From: Mycolicibacterium iranicum
Lineage (GTDB): Bacteria; Actinomycetota; Actinomycetes; Mycobacteriales; Mycobacteriaceae
Assembly: GCF_002101705.1 (NCBI RefSeq)
Contig: NZ_LQPC01000047.1
Location: 1 to 64,000, forward strand
Direction: 5' to 3'
DNA: 64,000 nucleotides
A model generated the notes under the pieces. It ran no database searches. It saw nothing but the letters and a program-made list of their open reading frames with translations, and had not been told where the DNA came from. Shown here in pieces: positions 34,539 through 43,568 of this stretch. Both the position numbers and the translations under genes were made by a program. The number at the start of each line of letters is the position of its first letter. The stretch's first letter is position 1.

Positions 34539-35264
34539 ATGACCACGCTCGACGAAACATCCGGAGCCGCAGCCGAAACCGAGATGAGTACCGGACCGGT
34601 GATCGAGATCTCCGACGTCTGGAAGCTGCACAAGCTCGGCGATGAGGTCGTCAAGGCGCTCATGGCCGCCGAGTTGACCGTCATGCCCGGCGAATTCGTG
34701 TGCCTCATGGGCCCCAGCGGTAGCGGAAAGTCCACCCTGCTTAACATCATCGGGGGACTGGATCGGCCGACCAAAGGTACCGTCAAGATCGCGGGCCAAG
34801 ACACCTCGGCGCTGACCGAAAGTCAGTACGCGGCCTTGCGGCACGACACCATCGGCTTCATCTTCCAGAGCTACAACCTGATTCCGTTCCTGTCGGCGGT
34901 CGAAAACGTCGAGCTTCCACTGATGTTCGAGCCCTACGATCGGAAGTCGCTGCGCAAGCGAGCCGTCGAGCTTCTGGAGCTGGTCGGGCTCGGGCATCGC
35001 ATCAACCATCAACCGACCAAGATGTCGGGTGGGGAGCAGCAGCGGACGGCGATCGCGCGGTCGTTGATCAGCAATCCGACCCTTGTCCTCGCCGACGAGC
35101 CCACAGCCAACCTCGACCACCGCACGGGGGAGACGGTGGTGCGCATGTTGCGCGACCTGTGCTCGACCATGGGAGTCACCGTGGTCGCGAGCACCCACGA
35201 CCCCACGGTGGCCGACGAAGCGAGCCGTGTCGTCCGGATGAAAGACGGACAGATCGTCAACTGA
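34539..35264 (+). CDS. ABC transporter ATPase, MacB/LolD type
   Basis: 241 aa from ATG 34539, with CTGGAGG at 34524-34530. Walker A GPSGSGKST, Q-loop FQSYNLIPFL, signature SGGEQQR, Walker B LVLADEP, D-loop NLDH and switch His in STHDP are all intact. The LolD/MacB group pairs with FtsX-type permeases, as here. The open frame upstream of 34539 overlaps the permease and is not used. Confidence 0.93.
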   Translation: MTTLDETSGAAAETEMSTGPVIEISDVWKLHKLGDEVVKALMAAELTVMPGEFVCLMGPSGSGKSTLLNIIGGLDRPTKGTVKIAGQDTSALTESQYAALRHDTIGFIFQSYNLIPFLSAVENVELPLMFEPYDRKSLRKRAVELLELVGLGHRINHQPTKMSGGEQQRTAIARSLISNPTLVLADEPTANLDHRTGETVVRMLRDLCSTMGVTVVASTHDPTVADEASRVVRMKDGQIVN

Positions 35265-35301
35265 CCAACACTGCTGATTTCCAACACTTGTGGGAGAACG
35301 C

Positions 35302-36876
35302 ATGACACAGACGGAGCCCGTGCCGACCGCGGACCCAGGTAGAACTGTCGGCTCAGCCGACCCAGGTAGAACTGTCGGCTCAGCCGACCGTGACAAATTG
35401 ATGACCACCGAGCTGGTCCCCGAGCAGATCCTGCCCAAGGTCATGAGCACGTTCGGTCTTACGGCGGCGTATGTGTTCATCATCTGCTGGATCACCGGTT
35501 CGTCGGTGATGGCCACCGGCGGTTGGACCGCCATACCCATGTGGATCCTGGGCATTCTCACGTTCCTCGTCCCTGCGGGCATGGCTGTGGTCGAACTCGG
35601 CAACCTGTGGCCGGGCCAGGGCGGCGTGTACATCTGGGCCACCAGGACGATGGGGGAGACGTGGGGTTTCATCGGTGGATACCTGTCCTGGGTTCCGGTG
35701 ATCCTCAATGCCGCATCGTCACCGGCGGTGGTGCTCTCGTTCCTCTTGCTGGCGTTTCACGCCGAGCTCGGGGTGACGGCGAGCGTCATCCTGCAGCTGG
35801 TCATCCTGTGGACCGTGATCGGGCTCGCGCTGGCCAAACTGTCTGCCAGTCAGCGGATCATGAACGTCGTCTTCGTCGTCTTCGGCATCCTCGCACTGAC
35901 CATCTTCGTCTGCGGGCTGCTGTTCGCGGTGCAGAACGGCTCGGCGACACCGTTCAGCTGGTCGGAGGCTCTGGTCCCGAACTTCGCCGTGGCGGGCTTC
36001 CTGTACGGCACCGTGCTTCTCTATCTGCTCGGTGTCGAGACGCCCTACAACATGGGTGCGGAGTTCCTGTCGGTGCGCAAGAGCGGCCCGCGGATGATCC
36101 TGTGGGGGTCGACGGCGCTGGTGGCGATCTACCTGCTGACGACGCTCGGCACGATGATGGCGCTGCCCACCGACGAGATCGATGCGGTGACGGGCGTGAT
36201 CGGCATGCTCGACGTGGCCGGCTTTCCCGGCCTGATGGAGGTCTGCGCGGTGGTCTTGGCGCTGATCATCATCGTCGCTCTGATGACCTACCAGGTCGCC
36301 TACTCGCGCCTGATCTTCGTCTCCGGCCTGGAGCGCCACCTGCCGCGCATCTTCACGCATCTGAACCCGCGCACACGTAACCCCGTGTCCGCCATCCTCA
36401 TTCAGGGTGTGATCTCCTCGCTGCTGATCGTCGGCCTGTACTCGCAGAGCAGTCTGGTCAACACCACGATCTTCCTGCAGGGCGGCCTGTCGACGGTCTG
36501 GCTGATCTCGGGCTTCTTCTTCCTGTTCCCGGTCATTATCGCCCGCAAGAGGTACGCGGACCGCTACGAGAACGAGACGTTCTGGCGCATTCCCGGCGGC
36601 ATGGTCGGTGTGCGGATCACGGTGATCGTCGGCACGATCGGCACGATCGGCGGCATCTACTATTCGTTCGCGAAGTCATGGCTTGCCAGCTCCGGGGTCG
36701 GCGACGCCGAATGGATGATGTGGGTCGGCAGCATCAGCCTCGGGATGGTGGCTCTCGGTGCCATCGTGTACGTCTTCGGCCGGCGCTCGGCGCACAAGAC
36801 CAGTCAGGAAGACGCCTTGGCCCACCTGGCCGTCTTTGACCTCACCAAGACAGAAACAGAGGAAACAGCGAAATGA
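35302..36876 (+). CDS. APC-family amino acid / amine permease
   Basis: 524 aa, about 12 membrane helices. ATG 35302 has GGGAGAA 5-11 nt upstream. ITGSSVMATGGWTAIPMW and NLWPGQGGVYIWATRTMGETWGFIGGY (as parts NLWPGQGGVYIWATRTMG) match APC transporters of the glutamate:GABA/amine type. Residues 11-28 are two perfect copies of DPGRTVGSA encoded by a 27-bp repeat. The stop overlaps the amine oxidase start, so the pair probably imports and oxidises an amine. Confidence 0.88.
   Translation: MTQTEPVPTADPGRTVGSADPGRTVGSADRDKLMTTELVPEQILPKVMSTFGLTAAYVFIICWITGSSVMATGGWTAIPMWILGILTFLVPAGMAVVELGNLWPGQGGVYIWATRTMGETWGFIGGYLSWVPVILNAASSPAVVLSFLLLAFHAELGVTASVILQLVILWTVIGLALAKLSASQRIMNVVFVVFGILALTIFVCGLLFAVQNGSATPFSWSEALVPNFAVAGFLYGTVLLYLLGVETPYNMGAEFLSVRKSGPRMILWGSTALVAIYLLTTLGTMMALPTDEIDAVTGVIGMLDVAGFPGLMEVCAVVLALIIIVALMTYQVAYSRLIFVSGLERHLPRIFTHLNPRTRNPVSAILIQGVISSLLIVGLYSQSSLVNTTIFLQGGLSTVWLISGFFFLFPVIIARKRYADRYENETFWRIPGGMVGVRITVIVGTIGTIGGIYYSFAKSWLASSGVGDAEWMMWVGSISLGMVALGAIVYVFGRRSAHKTSQEDALAHLAVFDLTKTETEETAK
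35332..35385 (+). repeat. Two tandem copies of a 27-bp unit inside the permease gene
   Basis: Identical units 35332-35358 and 35359-35385 with core GGTAGAACTGTCG, encoding DPGRTVGSA twice in the cytoplasmic N-terminus. The core matches 11 of 13 bases of the lepB repeat (GGTCGAACCGTCG), and both encode G-R-T-V-x-S. Confidence 0.95.
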
Positions 36877-38894
36877 CGATGGAGGACACCCGGACGCGGG
36901 CCGAGCACGGTTCTGCCGTGGGCAGTTACCCCCTCGACCCGTTGACCGGAGCCGAGATCGAGGCCGCCGCGGCCATCGTCACGGGATCGGAATATGCCAC
37001 CCCCACATTGAAGTTCGTCATGATTCAGCTCGCCGAACCCGCCAAGACGGACGCTCTGACGTTCCCCGCGGGGATGGAGGTCCCGCGGTGCGCATTCGTC
37101 ACGATGTACGACGCGGCGGCGAAGATGATCTATGAGGCCGTCGTCGATCTGACTGCGCGAGTCGTCGAGTCGTGGACGCCGATCCCCGGCCGCTTCCCGT
37201 CCTATCTCGTCGAGCACATGACCGGGGTGGAGGAGAAGGTCCGTGAGGATCCACGCTGGCAGGAGGCGATGCGCAAGCGGGGCGTCACCGATTTCAGTCT
37301 CGCGATGATCGATCCCTGGCCCGCAGGGTATTACGGCGCCCAGGATCACTACGACAACTCGCCGCTGATCTGCCGGCCGTTGACCTTCATGCGGGCCGCG
37401 CCGTCGGAGCACGGCTACGCACGACCCGTCGAAGGCGTCATCGTCACGTTCGACCTCGACGCCATGAGGGTCATCGACGTCGAGGATCACGGTGTGGTTC
37501 CGCTGCCGCCGACCGCGGGCAACTACTCCGAGAAGTTCATGTTCTCTCCCGACAACAGACCGGCGTTCACGCAATTCCGCGACGACGTGAAACCGATCGA
37601 GATCACCCAGCCTGACGGGCCGAGCTTCACGGTGGACGGCTGGAAAGTGCAGTGGCAGAAGTGGTCTTTGCGCATCGGGTTCAATCCGCGCGAGGGCATC
37701 ACGCTGCACGAGGTGACCTATACCGATCGGGGCGTGACGCGGCCTATCATGTATCGGGCGTCGCTGTCGGAGATGGTGGTGCCCTACGGCGATTCGTCGC
37801 CGACGCACTGGAACAAGAACGTGTTCGACATGGGTGAAGTCGGGATGGGATTCTCGGCCAACCCGCTGACACTCGGGTGTGACTGTCTCGGCGAGATCTA
37901 CTACTTCGATGGCACGGTCAACGACTCCAGCGGCAACGCGGTAACGATCCCGAACGCGATCTGCATGCACGAGGAAGACTTTGGAATTTCATGGAAGCAC
38001 ACCGATTTCCGTACCGAAGAAGTCGAGGTGCGCCGATCCCGGCGGCTGGTGATCTCGATGATCTGCACCGTCGGGAACTACGAGTACGGCTTCTTCTGGT
38101 ACTTCTACAACGACGCCTCCATCGAGGTTGAGGTGAAGCTCTCCGGCGTGCTGACCACCGGCGCCGTCGAGGTCGAGCCGGGGGAGCAGCCGCGTTGGGG
38201 CAAGATGGTGGCTCCGGGCATCTACGGTCCGAATCACCAGCACTTCTTCAACTTTCGACTGGACATGAGCGTCGACGGCACGGGAAACAGTGTGTACGAA
38301 GTTGATTCGGTACCCGAACCGGATCCAGAGCTCAACCCCCACCGCAACGCGTGGATCACCCGGGACACGCTGGTGGCCTCGGAGGCCGAGGGGGCGCGTG
38401 ACTGGAACTGGTCGACGGGCAGGTACTGGAAGATCGCCAACCCGTCCAAGAAGAACGAACTGGGCGTCCCGGTGGCCTACAAGCTGGTGCCCAAGGACGT
38501 CGTGCCGGTGATGGTGCAGGAAGGCTCCTACATCTACGACCGGGCCAGGTTTCTTCAGCACAACCTGTGGGTGACCAAGTACGACCCGGCGGAGAAGTTC
38601 GCCGCGGGCGACTACATGTACCAGTCGGCGGATATACAGGGCCTGCCCGAATTCGTCTCGGGCGACGAGCCGTTGGACGACTCCGATGTGGTGCTCTGGT
38701 ACACGCTCGGCGCCCATCATGTCGTGCGGCCCGAGGACTGGCCGGTGATGCCGTGCGCCTATACCGGATTCCACCTCAAGCCGATCGGCTTCTTCGACGG
38801 CAACCCCGCCCTCGACCTGCCGCCGTCACCACCGAAGGCGTGTCACGCCAACCATGCGGGTCTCCCAGTGGCAGAGCGCGCGATGGAGTCCTAA
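36873..38894 (+). CDS. Copper-containing primary amine oxidase
   Basis: 673 aa. Tyr403 in GNYEYG is the topaquinone precursor. Copper ligands His455 and His457 come from NHQHFFNF, and the third from LGAHHVVRPEDWPVMP. Two small N-terminal domains precede the large beta-sandwich catalytic domain, as in the Arthrobacter and Hansenula enzymes. It deaminates primary amines to aldehydes with release of NH3 and H2O2. No signal peptide is seen, implying a cytoplasmic enzyme fed by the upstream permease (ATGA overlap). Confidence 0.95.
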   Translation: MTMEDTRTRAEHGSAVGSYPLDPLTGAEIEAAAAIVTGSEYATPTLKFVMIQLAEPAKTDALTFPAGMEVPRCAFVTMYDAAAKMIYEAVVDLTARVVESWTPIPGRFPSYLVEHMTGVEEKVREDPRWQEAMRKRGVTDFSLAMIDPWPAGYYGAQDHYDNSPLICRPLTFMRAAPSEHGYARPVEGVIVTFDLDAMRVIDVEDHGVVPLPPTAGNYSEKFMFSPDNRPAFTQFRDDVKPIEITQPDGPSFTVDGWKVQWQKWSLRIGFNPREGITLHEVTYTDRGVTRPIMYRASLSEMVVPYGDSSPTHWNKNVFDMGEVGMGFSANPLTLGCDCLGEIYYFDGTVNDSSGNAVTIPNAICMHEEDFGISWKHTDFRTEEVEVRRSRRLVISMICTVGNYEYGFFWYFYNDASIEVEVKLSGVLTTGAVEVEPGEQPRWGKMVAPGIYGPNHQHFFNFRLDMSVDGTGNSVYEVDSVPEPDPELNPHRNAWITRDTLVASEAEGARDWNWSTGRYWKIANPSKKNELGVPVAYKLVPKDVVPVMVQEGSYIYDRARFLQHNLWVTKYDPAEKFAAGDYMYQSADIQGLPEFVSGDEPLDDSDVVLWYTLGAHHVVRPEDWPVMPCAYTGFHLKPIGFFDGNPALDLPPSPPKACHANHAGLPVAERAMES

Positions 38895-38982
38895 GACTTG
38901 CACCGCGAGCGCGCGTGTCTGTACGGCAAAACGCCGTCTCTCTTGGCATTTCGGGCGCCTTCGCGAACCGTGAACGCGCCCA

Positions 38983-39408
38983 TCACGCACGATGCACCTG
39001 CCGCGCGGGGACGAACAGCGCCAGCGAGACGATCAGGAGCGCGCTCAGCGTCACCACGTTGAGGACCTGATCCCGTGGGCTGTAGTGGTGCAACATCTGC
39101 AGGTGCAGGATCAGGTGCAGCAGGTTGAACATCGACCACGCGCCGGCCGATACCCGCACGAGCGTCGTGTTGGCGACGTAGATGAGCGTGGCCACGCTGA
39201 GCACGGTCAGGCCGAGGAAGAACGCGCCGACGTCCCTGACGAAGTGCTCGTTGTATGGGCCGAGTTGGGGGATCCAGCTCAGGCCCAGCCCGGGGAAGGT
39301 GTCATACCAGTGCTGCGGTGCGAAGTAGGCCCACACACCGGTGACCGCGCCGACCAGAGCGAGAAAGCCGAGCAAAACCCGGTGCAATGTGGCGGACACC
39401 GCTCTCAC
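38983..39408 (-). CDS. Small four-helix membrane protein
   Basis: 141 aa from GTG 39408. Four hydrophobic segments (VLLGFLALVGAVTGVWAYFA, FFLGLTVLSVATLIYVAN, a His-rich third helix FNLLHLILHLQMLHHY, and VVTLSALLIVSLALFV). The third helix carries four or five histidines, which could bind metal or haem. The start overlaps the CMD gene stop (GTGA), so they are co-translated. Specific family not recognised. Confidence 0.7.
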   Translation of the reverse strand: MRAVSATLHRVLLGFLALVGAVTGVWAYFAPQHWYDTFPGLGLSWIPQLGPYNEHFVRDVGAFFLGLTVLSVATLIYVANTTLVRVSAGAWSMFNLLHLILHLQMLHHYSPRDQVLNVVTLSALLIVSLALFVPARQVHRA

Positions 39409-39848
39409 GGCTTAACGGCGTAGTGGCTTGAGATCGCCACGCGGTTGAACGCGTTGATGGAGATGGCGACCCACCGCAGTGCGGCGGCCTGCTGATCGGT
39501 GACCGCCGCGGTTTCGTCGTCCACACCGGCCATGGGTGTGTCGATGTGCGTGATCTCTTCGGCGATGGCCAGGGCGGCCCGCTCGGCCGGGGAGAAATAC
39601 CCCGTCTCTCGCCACGCGGGCAGCACCGCGATGCGATCGGTGGTTTCGCCTTTGGCCAACGCGTCGCGAACATGCATACGCAGGCAGTAGCCGCAGCCGT
39701 TGATCTGCGAGGCACGGATCCGCACCAGTTCGATGGCCAGGGGCTCGACGCCGGCGTCCAGGGCAGCCTTCTCGGCTTGCTCGCTGAGCGCGATCGTCGT
39801 CTTGTAGGCATCGGGTACTGCCTTGTTCAGCAGCGGCCGAGTGGACAT
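39405..39848 (-). CDS. Carboxymuconolactone decarboxylase / AhpD-like protein
   Basis: 147 aa. The AhpD-type redox motif CGYCLRMHV (CxxCxxxH) with upstream ELVRIRASQING and the helical all-alpha pattern define the CMD family. Members act as alkylhydroperoxidases with a Cys-Cys-His relay. ATG 39848 (MSTRPLL) is favoured by GGAG 7 nt upstream; the frame is open to 40022 without similarity. Confidence 0.9.
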   Translation of the reverse strand: MSTRPLLNKAVPDAYKTTIALSEQAEKAALDAGVEPLAIELVRIRASQINGCGYCLRMHVRDALAKGETTDRIAVLPAWRETGYFSPAERAALAIAEEITHIDTPMAGVDDETAAVTDQQAAALRWVAISINAFNRVAISSHYAVKP

Positions 39849-40120
39849 GGGCATGCTCCGTTCGTCCGTGGGGTCTGTCCACGGTGTAGACGAGACGTGC
39901 GGCGCAAACGTGACAATCGGCGCCGACGAGCGCGCGCTTAATGCCCGCCGGCTGCGGCGTGTCGGCGGGCAAACACGCGCGCTCGCGGGGCGAGGTCGGC
40001 TCGACGGCGCACCCCGTTGCACCCATTCGCCATCGCGGACGTCAAGGTTTGGCAGGATTGGGGTATCGCCTCGTCGATGGCAACCTCACATACGGACCCG
40101 AAAGGAGCCTATTGGCCCCG

Positions 40121-40864
40121 ATGACAGAGCCCGTTGCTGATCAGCCCCCCTCGTACCGGCCCGCCTATTCCAGAGTGCTGCTCAAGTTGGGCGGCGAAAT
40201 GTTCGGTGGAGGGCAGGTCGGACTTGACCCCGATGTGGTCGCGATGGTGGCGCGCCAGATCGCCGAGGTCGTGCGCAGCGGTGTCGAGGTCGCCGTCGTC
40301 ATCGGCGGAGGAAACTTCTTCCGAGGCGCCCAACTGCAGCAGCGAGGCATGGAACGCACCCGCTCGGATTACATGGGCATGCTCGGCACCGTGATGAACA
40401 GCCTTGCGCTGCAGGATTTCCTGCAGAAGGAGGGCATCGACACCAGGGTGCAGACCGCCATCACCATGGGACAGGTCGCCGAGCCCTACATTCCGCTGCG
40501 TGCCCGCAGGCATCTCGAAAAAGGCCGCGTCGTCATCTTCGGGGCCGGCATGGGGCTGCCCTACTTCTCGACCGACACCACCGCCGCGCAGCGCGCACTC
40601 GAGATCGGCGCCGAGGTCGTCCTGATGGCCAAGGCCGTCGACGGAGTGTTCACCGCCGATCCGCGGGTGCATCCCGATGCCGAGATGATCACCGCGATCA
40701 CCCACCGCGAGGTCATCGACCGCGGGCTGGCGGTGGCCGACGCGACGGCGTTCAGTTTGTGCATGGACAACGGAATGCCGATCCTGGTGTTCAACCTGCT
40801 CATCGATGGCAATATCGCGCGAGCCGTCGCAGGTGAGAAGATCGGAACGCTGGTCACCAGGTGA
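40121..40864 (+). CDS. pyrH: UMP kinase
   Basis: 247 aa. VLLKLGGEMFGGG, VAVVIGGGNFFRG, RSDYMGMLGTVMNSLALQDFL and YFSTDTTAAQRALEIGAE are the amino-acid-kinase and UMP-binding motifs. It phosphorylates UMP and feeds pyrimidine nucleotide synthesis. ATG 40121 is used, 13 nt from AAAGGAG; an in-frame TTG at 40112 has closer spacing and cannot be excluded. Upstream 39849-40120 holds only its promoter region, including TTTGGCAGGATTGGGG at 40048-40063. Confidence 0.95.
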   Translation: MTEPVADQPPSYRPAYSRVLLKLGGEMFGGGQVGLDPDVVAMVARQIAEVVRSGVEVAVVIGGGNFFRGAQLQQRGMERTRSDYMGMLGTVMNSLALQDFLQKEGIDTRVQTAITMGQVAEPYIPLRARRHLEKGRVVIFGAGMGLPYFSTDTTAAQRALEIGAEVVLMAKAVDGVFTADPRVHPDAEMITAITHREVIDRGLAVADATAFSLCMDNGMPILVFNLLIDGNIARAVAGEKIGTLVTR

Positions 40865-40898
40865 CGGGCGAGCGCGAGCAAAAGCGACGGGAGAGACA
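40865..40898 (+). repeat. Diverged unit of the GCGAGCG-AAGCGACGGG repeat between pyrH and frr
   Basis: The 34-nt spacer reads CGGGCGAGCG, seven extra bases, AAGCGACGGGAGAGAC. It shares GGGCGAGCG and AAGCGACGGG in the same order with the 30-bp unit repeated at 50346-50466. It begins directly after the pyrH stop and contributes GGGAGAG, the ribosome-binding site of frr. Confidence 0.45.
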
Positions 40899-41456
40899 GT
40901 GATCGACGAAACCCTCTTCGATGCAGAGGAGAAGATGGAGAAGGCCGTGTCGGTGGCACGGGACGACCTGGCGTCGATTCGTACCGGCCGCGCCAATCCG
41001 GGCATGTTCAACCGCATCAACATCGACTACTACGGCGCGATGACGCCGATCACGCAGCTGTCCAGCATCAACGTGCCGGAGGCGCGCCTGGTGGTCATCA
41101 AGCCCTACGAGTCCAACCAGCTCAAGAACATCGAGGATGCGATCCGGAACTCCGATCTCGGGGTCAATCCGACCAACGATGGCAGCGTCATCCGCATCGC
41201 GATCCCGCAGCTCACCGAGGAGCGCCGCCGCGACCTCGTCAAGCAGGCCAAGTCCAAGGGCGAGGACGCGAAGGTCTCGATCCGCAACATCCGCCGCAAG
41301 GCCATGGAAGAGCTGTCGCGGATCAAGAAGGACGGCGACGCCGGCGAGGACGAGGTGACCCGCGCCGAGAAGGATCTCGACAAGAGCACCCACCAGTACA
41401 CCAGCCAGATCGACGAGATCGTCAAGCACAAAGAAGGCGAGCTGCTGGAGGTCTGA
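40899..41456 (+). CDS. frr: Ribosome recycling factor
   Basis: 185 aa, the exact length of the family, from GTG 40899. MEKAVSVARDDLASIRTGRANP, INIDYYGAMTPITQLSSI, NPTNDGSVIRIAIPQLTEERR and RNIRRKAMEEL are standard. With EF-G it splits post-termination ribosomes. The usual pyrH-frr pairing is kept. Confidence 0.97.
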   Translation: MIDETLFDAEEKMEKAVSVARDDLASIRTGRANPGMFNRINIDYYGAMTPITQLSSINVPEARLVVIKPYESNQLKNIEDAIRNSDLGVNPTNDGSVIRIAIPQLTEERRRDLVKQAKSKGEDAKVSIRNIRRKAMEELSRIKKDGDAGEDEVTRAEKDLDKSTHQYTSQIDEIVKHKEGELLEV

Positions 41457-41458
41457 CC

Positions 41459-42322
41459 ATGACCGATCAGCAGTCGACTCCCGTGGCAGAGAAGCCGGTC
41501 AAGACCTCGCGCGCGGGGCGCAATCTGCCCGCGGCGCTCGCCGTCGGCTTCGGGCTGGGTGGATCGCTGATCGCGATACTGCTGTTGGCTCCGAAGGTGT
41601 GGGTGGGGGTCGTCGCGGTGGCGATGGCCGTGGCCACCCACGAGGTGGTCCGACGCCTCCGTGAGGGCGGCTTCTCGATCCCCGTCATCCCGCTTCTGGT
41701 GGGCGGCCAGGCGATGGTGTGGTTGACGTGGCCCTTCGGCGCGGCTGGCGCTCTCGGCGCGTTCGGGGCCACCGTCGTCGTGTGCATGATCTGGCGGTTG
41801 GTGTCGGGCGGGCTGTCCACCGCCCCGCAAAACTATCTGCGCGATGTGGCCACGACCGTGTTCCTGGCGGCATGGGTGCCGCTGTTCGGCAGCTTCGGTG
41901 CGCTGCTGATCTATCCACACGACGGTGCGGGCCGGGTGTTCTGCCTGATGCTCGGCGTGGTTGCCTCCGACGTCGGTGGCTATACCGCCGGCGTGCTGTT
42001 CGGCAAGCACCCGATGGCGCCGGCGATCAGCCCGAAGAAGTCCTGGGAGGGACTCGTCGGGTCGCTTGTCCTGGGAATCCTGGTCTCGTCGCTGGCCGTG
42101 CAGTTCCTCACCGACAATCCGTGGTGGGTGGGCGTACCCCTCGGGCTGATGCTCGTCATCACCGGGACGCTCGGTGATCTCGTGGAATCGCAGGTCAAGC
42201 GCGACCTTGGGATCAAGGACATGGGCACGCTGCTGCCCGGGCATGGCGGGCTGATGGACCGCCTCGATTCGGTCCTGCCGTCGGCCGTCGCCACCTGGGT
42301 CGTGCTGTCGCTGCTGGCCTGA
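41459..42322 (+). CDS. cdsA: Phosphatidate cytidylyltransferase
   Basis: 287 aa, about eight membrane helices. The CDP-DAG synthase signature is complete: SPKKSWEGLVGS, then GDLVESQVKRDLGIKDMGTL (20 residues) and LPGHGGLMDRLDS. It makes CDP-diacylglycerol for phospholipid and PIM synthesis. Starts 2 nt after frr. Confidence 0.95.
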   Translation: MTDQQSTPVAEKPVKTSRAGRNLPAALAVGFGLGGSLIAILLLAPKVWVGVVAVAMAVATHEVVRRLREGGFSIPVIPLLVGGQAMVWLTWPFGAAGALGAFGATVVVCMIWRLVSGGLSTAPQNYLRDVATTVFLAAWVPLFGSFGALLIYPHDGAGRVFCLMLGVVASDVGGYTAGVLFGKHPMAPAISPKKSWEGLVGSLVLGILVSSLAVQFLTDNPWWVGVPLGLMLVITGTLGDLVESQVKRDLGIKDMGTLLPGHGGLMDRLDSVLPSAVATWVVLSLLA

Positions 42323-42355
42323 GGCTTTGCCTTTCAGTGAGATACTGGCAGGGCC

Positions 42356-43477
42356 ATGTCTGGATCCGTGCCCGCTCTGCCCCTCGTGTTCGATGCGCCG
42401 CGACGCGCCATGCCGCCCCGGCATTTTGCTGACCTCGACGAGGATGACCGTGCCGCCGCAGCCACCGACCTAGGACTTCCCGCTTTCCGCGCCAAACAAC
42501 TCGCCAACCAGTACTACGGGAGGCTGATCGCCGACCCGGCGCAGATGACCGATCTGCCCGCCGGGGTGCGTGCACAGGTTGCCGAAGCGCTGTTCCCGAC
42601 GCTGATCAATCCGATGCGAGAGATCGAATGCGACGCCGGCGAGACCCGCAAGGTGCTGTGGCGGGCCGGTGACGCGACGACCTTCGAGTCGGTGCTGATG
42701 CGCTACCCGGACCGCAACACCGTATGCATCTCGTCGCAGGCCGGTTGCGGCATGGCCTGCCCGTTCTGCGCAACCGGCCAGGGCGGGCTCAAGCGCAACC
42801 TGTCGACCGCCGAGATTCTTGAGCAGGTGCGCTCCGCCAGTGCCGAACTCCGCGACCGCGATGGTGGGCGCCTGTCCAACATCGTCTTCATGGGCATGGG
42901 GGAGCCGCTCGCCAACTACAACCGGGTGGTCGCAGCCGTGCGGCGGATCATCGCCGCGCCCCCGAACGGGTTCGGGATCTCGGCGCGGTCGGTGACGGTG
43001 TCGACGGTCGGTCTGGCGCCCGCGATCCGCAAGCTCGCCGACGAGAAGCTCAACGTGACGCTCGCGGTGTCACTGCACACCCCCGACGACGAGCTGCGCG
43101 ACACCCTCGTCCCGGTGAACAACCGCTGGAAAGTCTCCGAGGTCCTCGATGCGGCGCGCTACTACGCCGACGTCACCGGCCGACGGGTGTCGATCGAATA
43201 CGCCTTGATTCGCGACGTCAACGACCAGCCGTGGCGCGCCGACCTGCTCGGAAAGAAACTGCATGGCGCGCTCGGGCCGCTGGTGCATGTCAACCTGATC
43301 CCGCTCAATCCGACGCCCGGCAGTGAGTGGGATGCCAGCCCCAAACCCGTGGAGCGGGAGTTCGTCCGCCGGGTGCGCGAACGCGGGGTCTCCTGCACCG
43401 TGCGCGACACTCGCGGTCGCGAAATCGCCGCCGCGTGTGGGCAATTGGCCGCGACGGCCGAGCCGTCAATCGGATAG
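42356..43477 (+). CDS. rlmN: 23S rRNA (adenine2503-C2)-methyltransferase RlmN
   Basis: 373 aa. Radical-SAM cluster CGMACPFCATG (CxxxCxxC), the MGMGEPLANY segment, and C-terminal CTVRDTRGREIAAACGQL with the catalytic Cys. It methylates A2503 of 23S rRNA and A37 of some tRNAs. Last gene of the conserved block; beyond it, synteny with M. tuberculosis is lost. Confidence 0.95.
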   Translation: MSGSVPALPLVFDAPRRAMPPRHFADLDEDDRAAAATDLGLPAFRAKQLANQYYGRLIADPAQMTDLPAGVRAQVAEALFPTLINPMREIECDAGETRKVLWRAGDATTFESVLMRYPDRNTVCISSQAGCGMACPFCATGQGGLKRNLSTAEILEQVRSASAELRDRDGGRLSNIVFMGMGEPLANYNRVVAAVRRIIAAPPNGFGISARSVTVSTVGLAPAIRKLADEKLNVTLAVSLHTPDDELRDTLVPVNNRWKVSEVLDAARYYADVTGRRVSIEYALIRDVNDQPWRADLLGKKLHGALGPLVHVNLIPLNPTPGSEWDASPKPVEREFVRRVRERGVSCTVRDTRGREIAAACGQLAATAEPSIG

Positions 43478-43568
43478 CGAGAGCTGAGTTGCGTAACGCT
43501 ATGGCGACACCGGCCGCATGTTTCCGCCACAGCGTGCCGTAACCGAACGCCGGACGCTGGACGGCCGG

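Noticed and set aside
39895..39960. Isolated GTGACA half-site upstream of the CMD gene
   Set aside because: No partner half-site at 14-nt spacing, so not counted with the TTTACA-N14-TGTCAC set.
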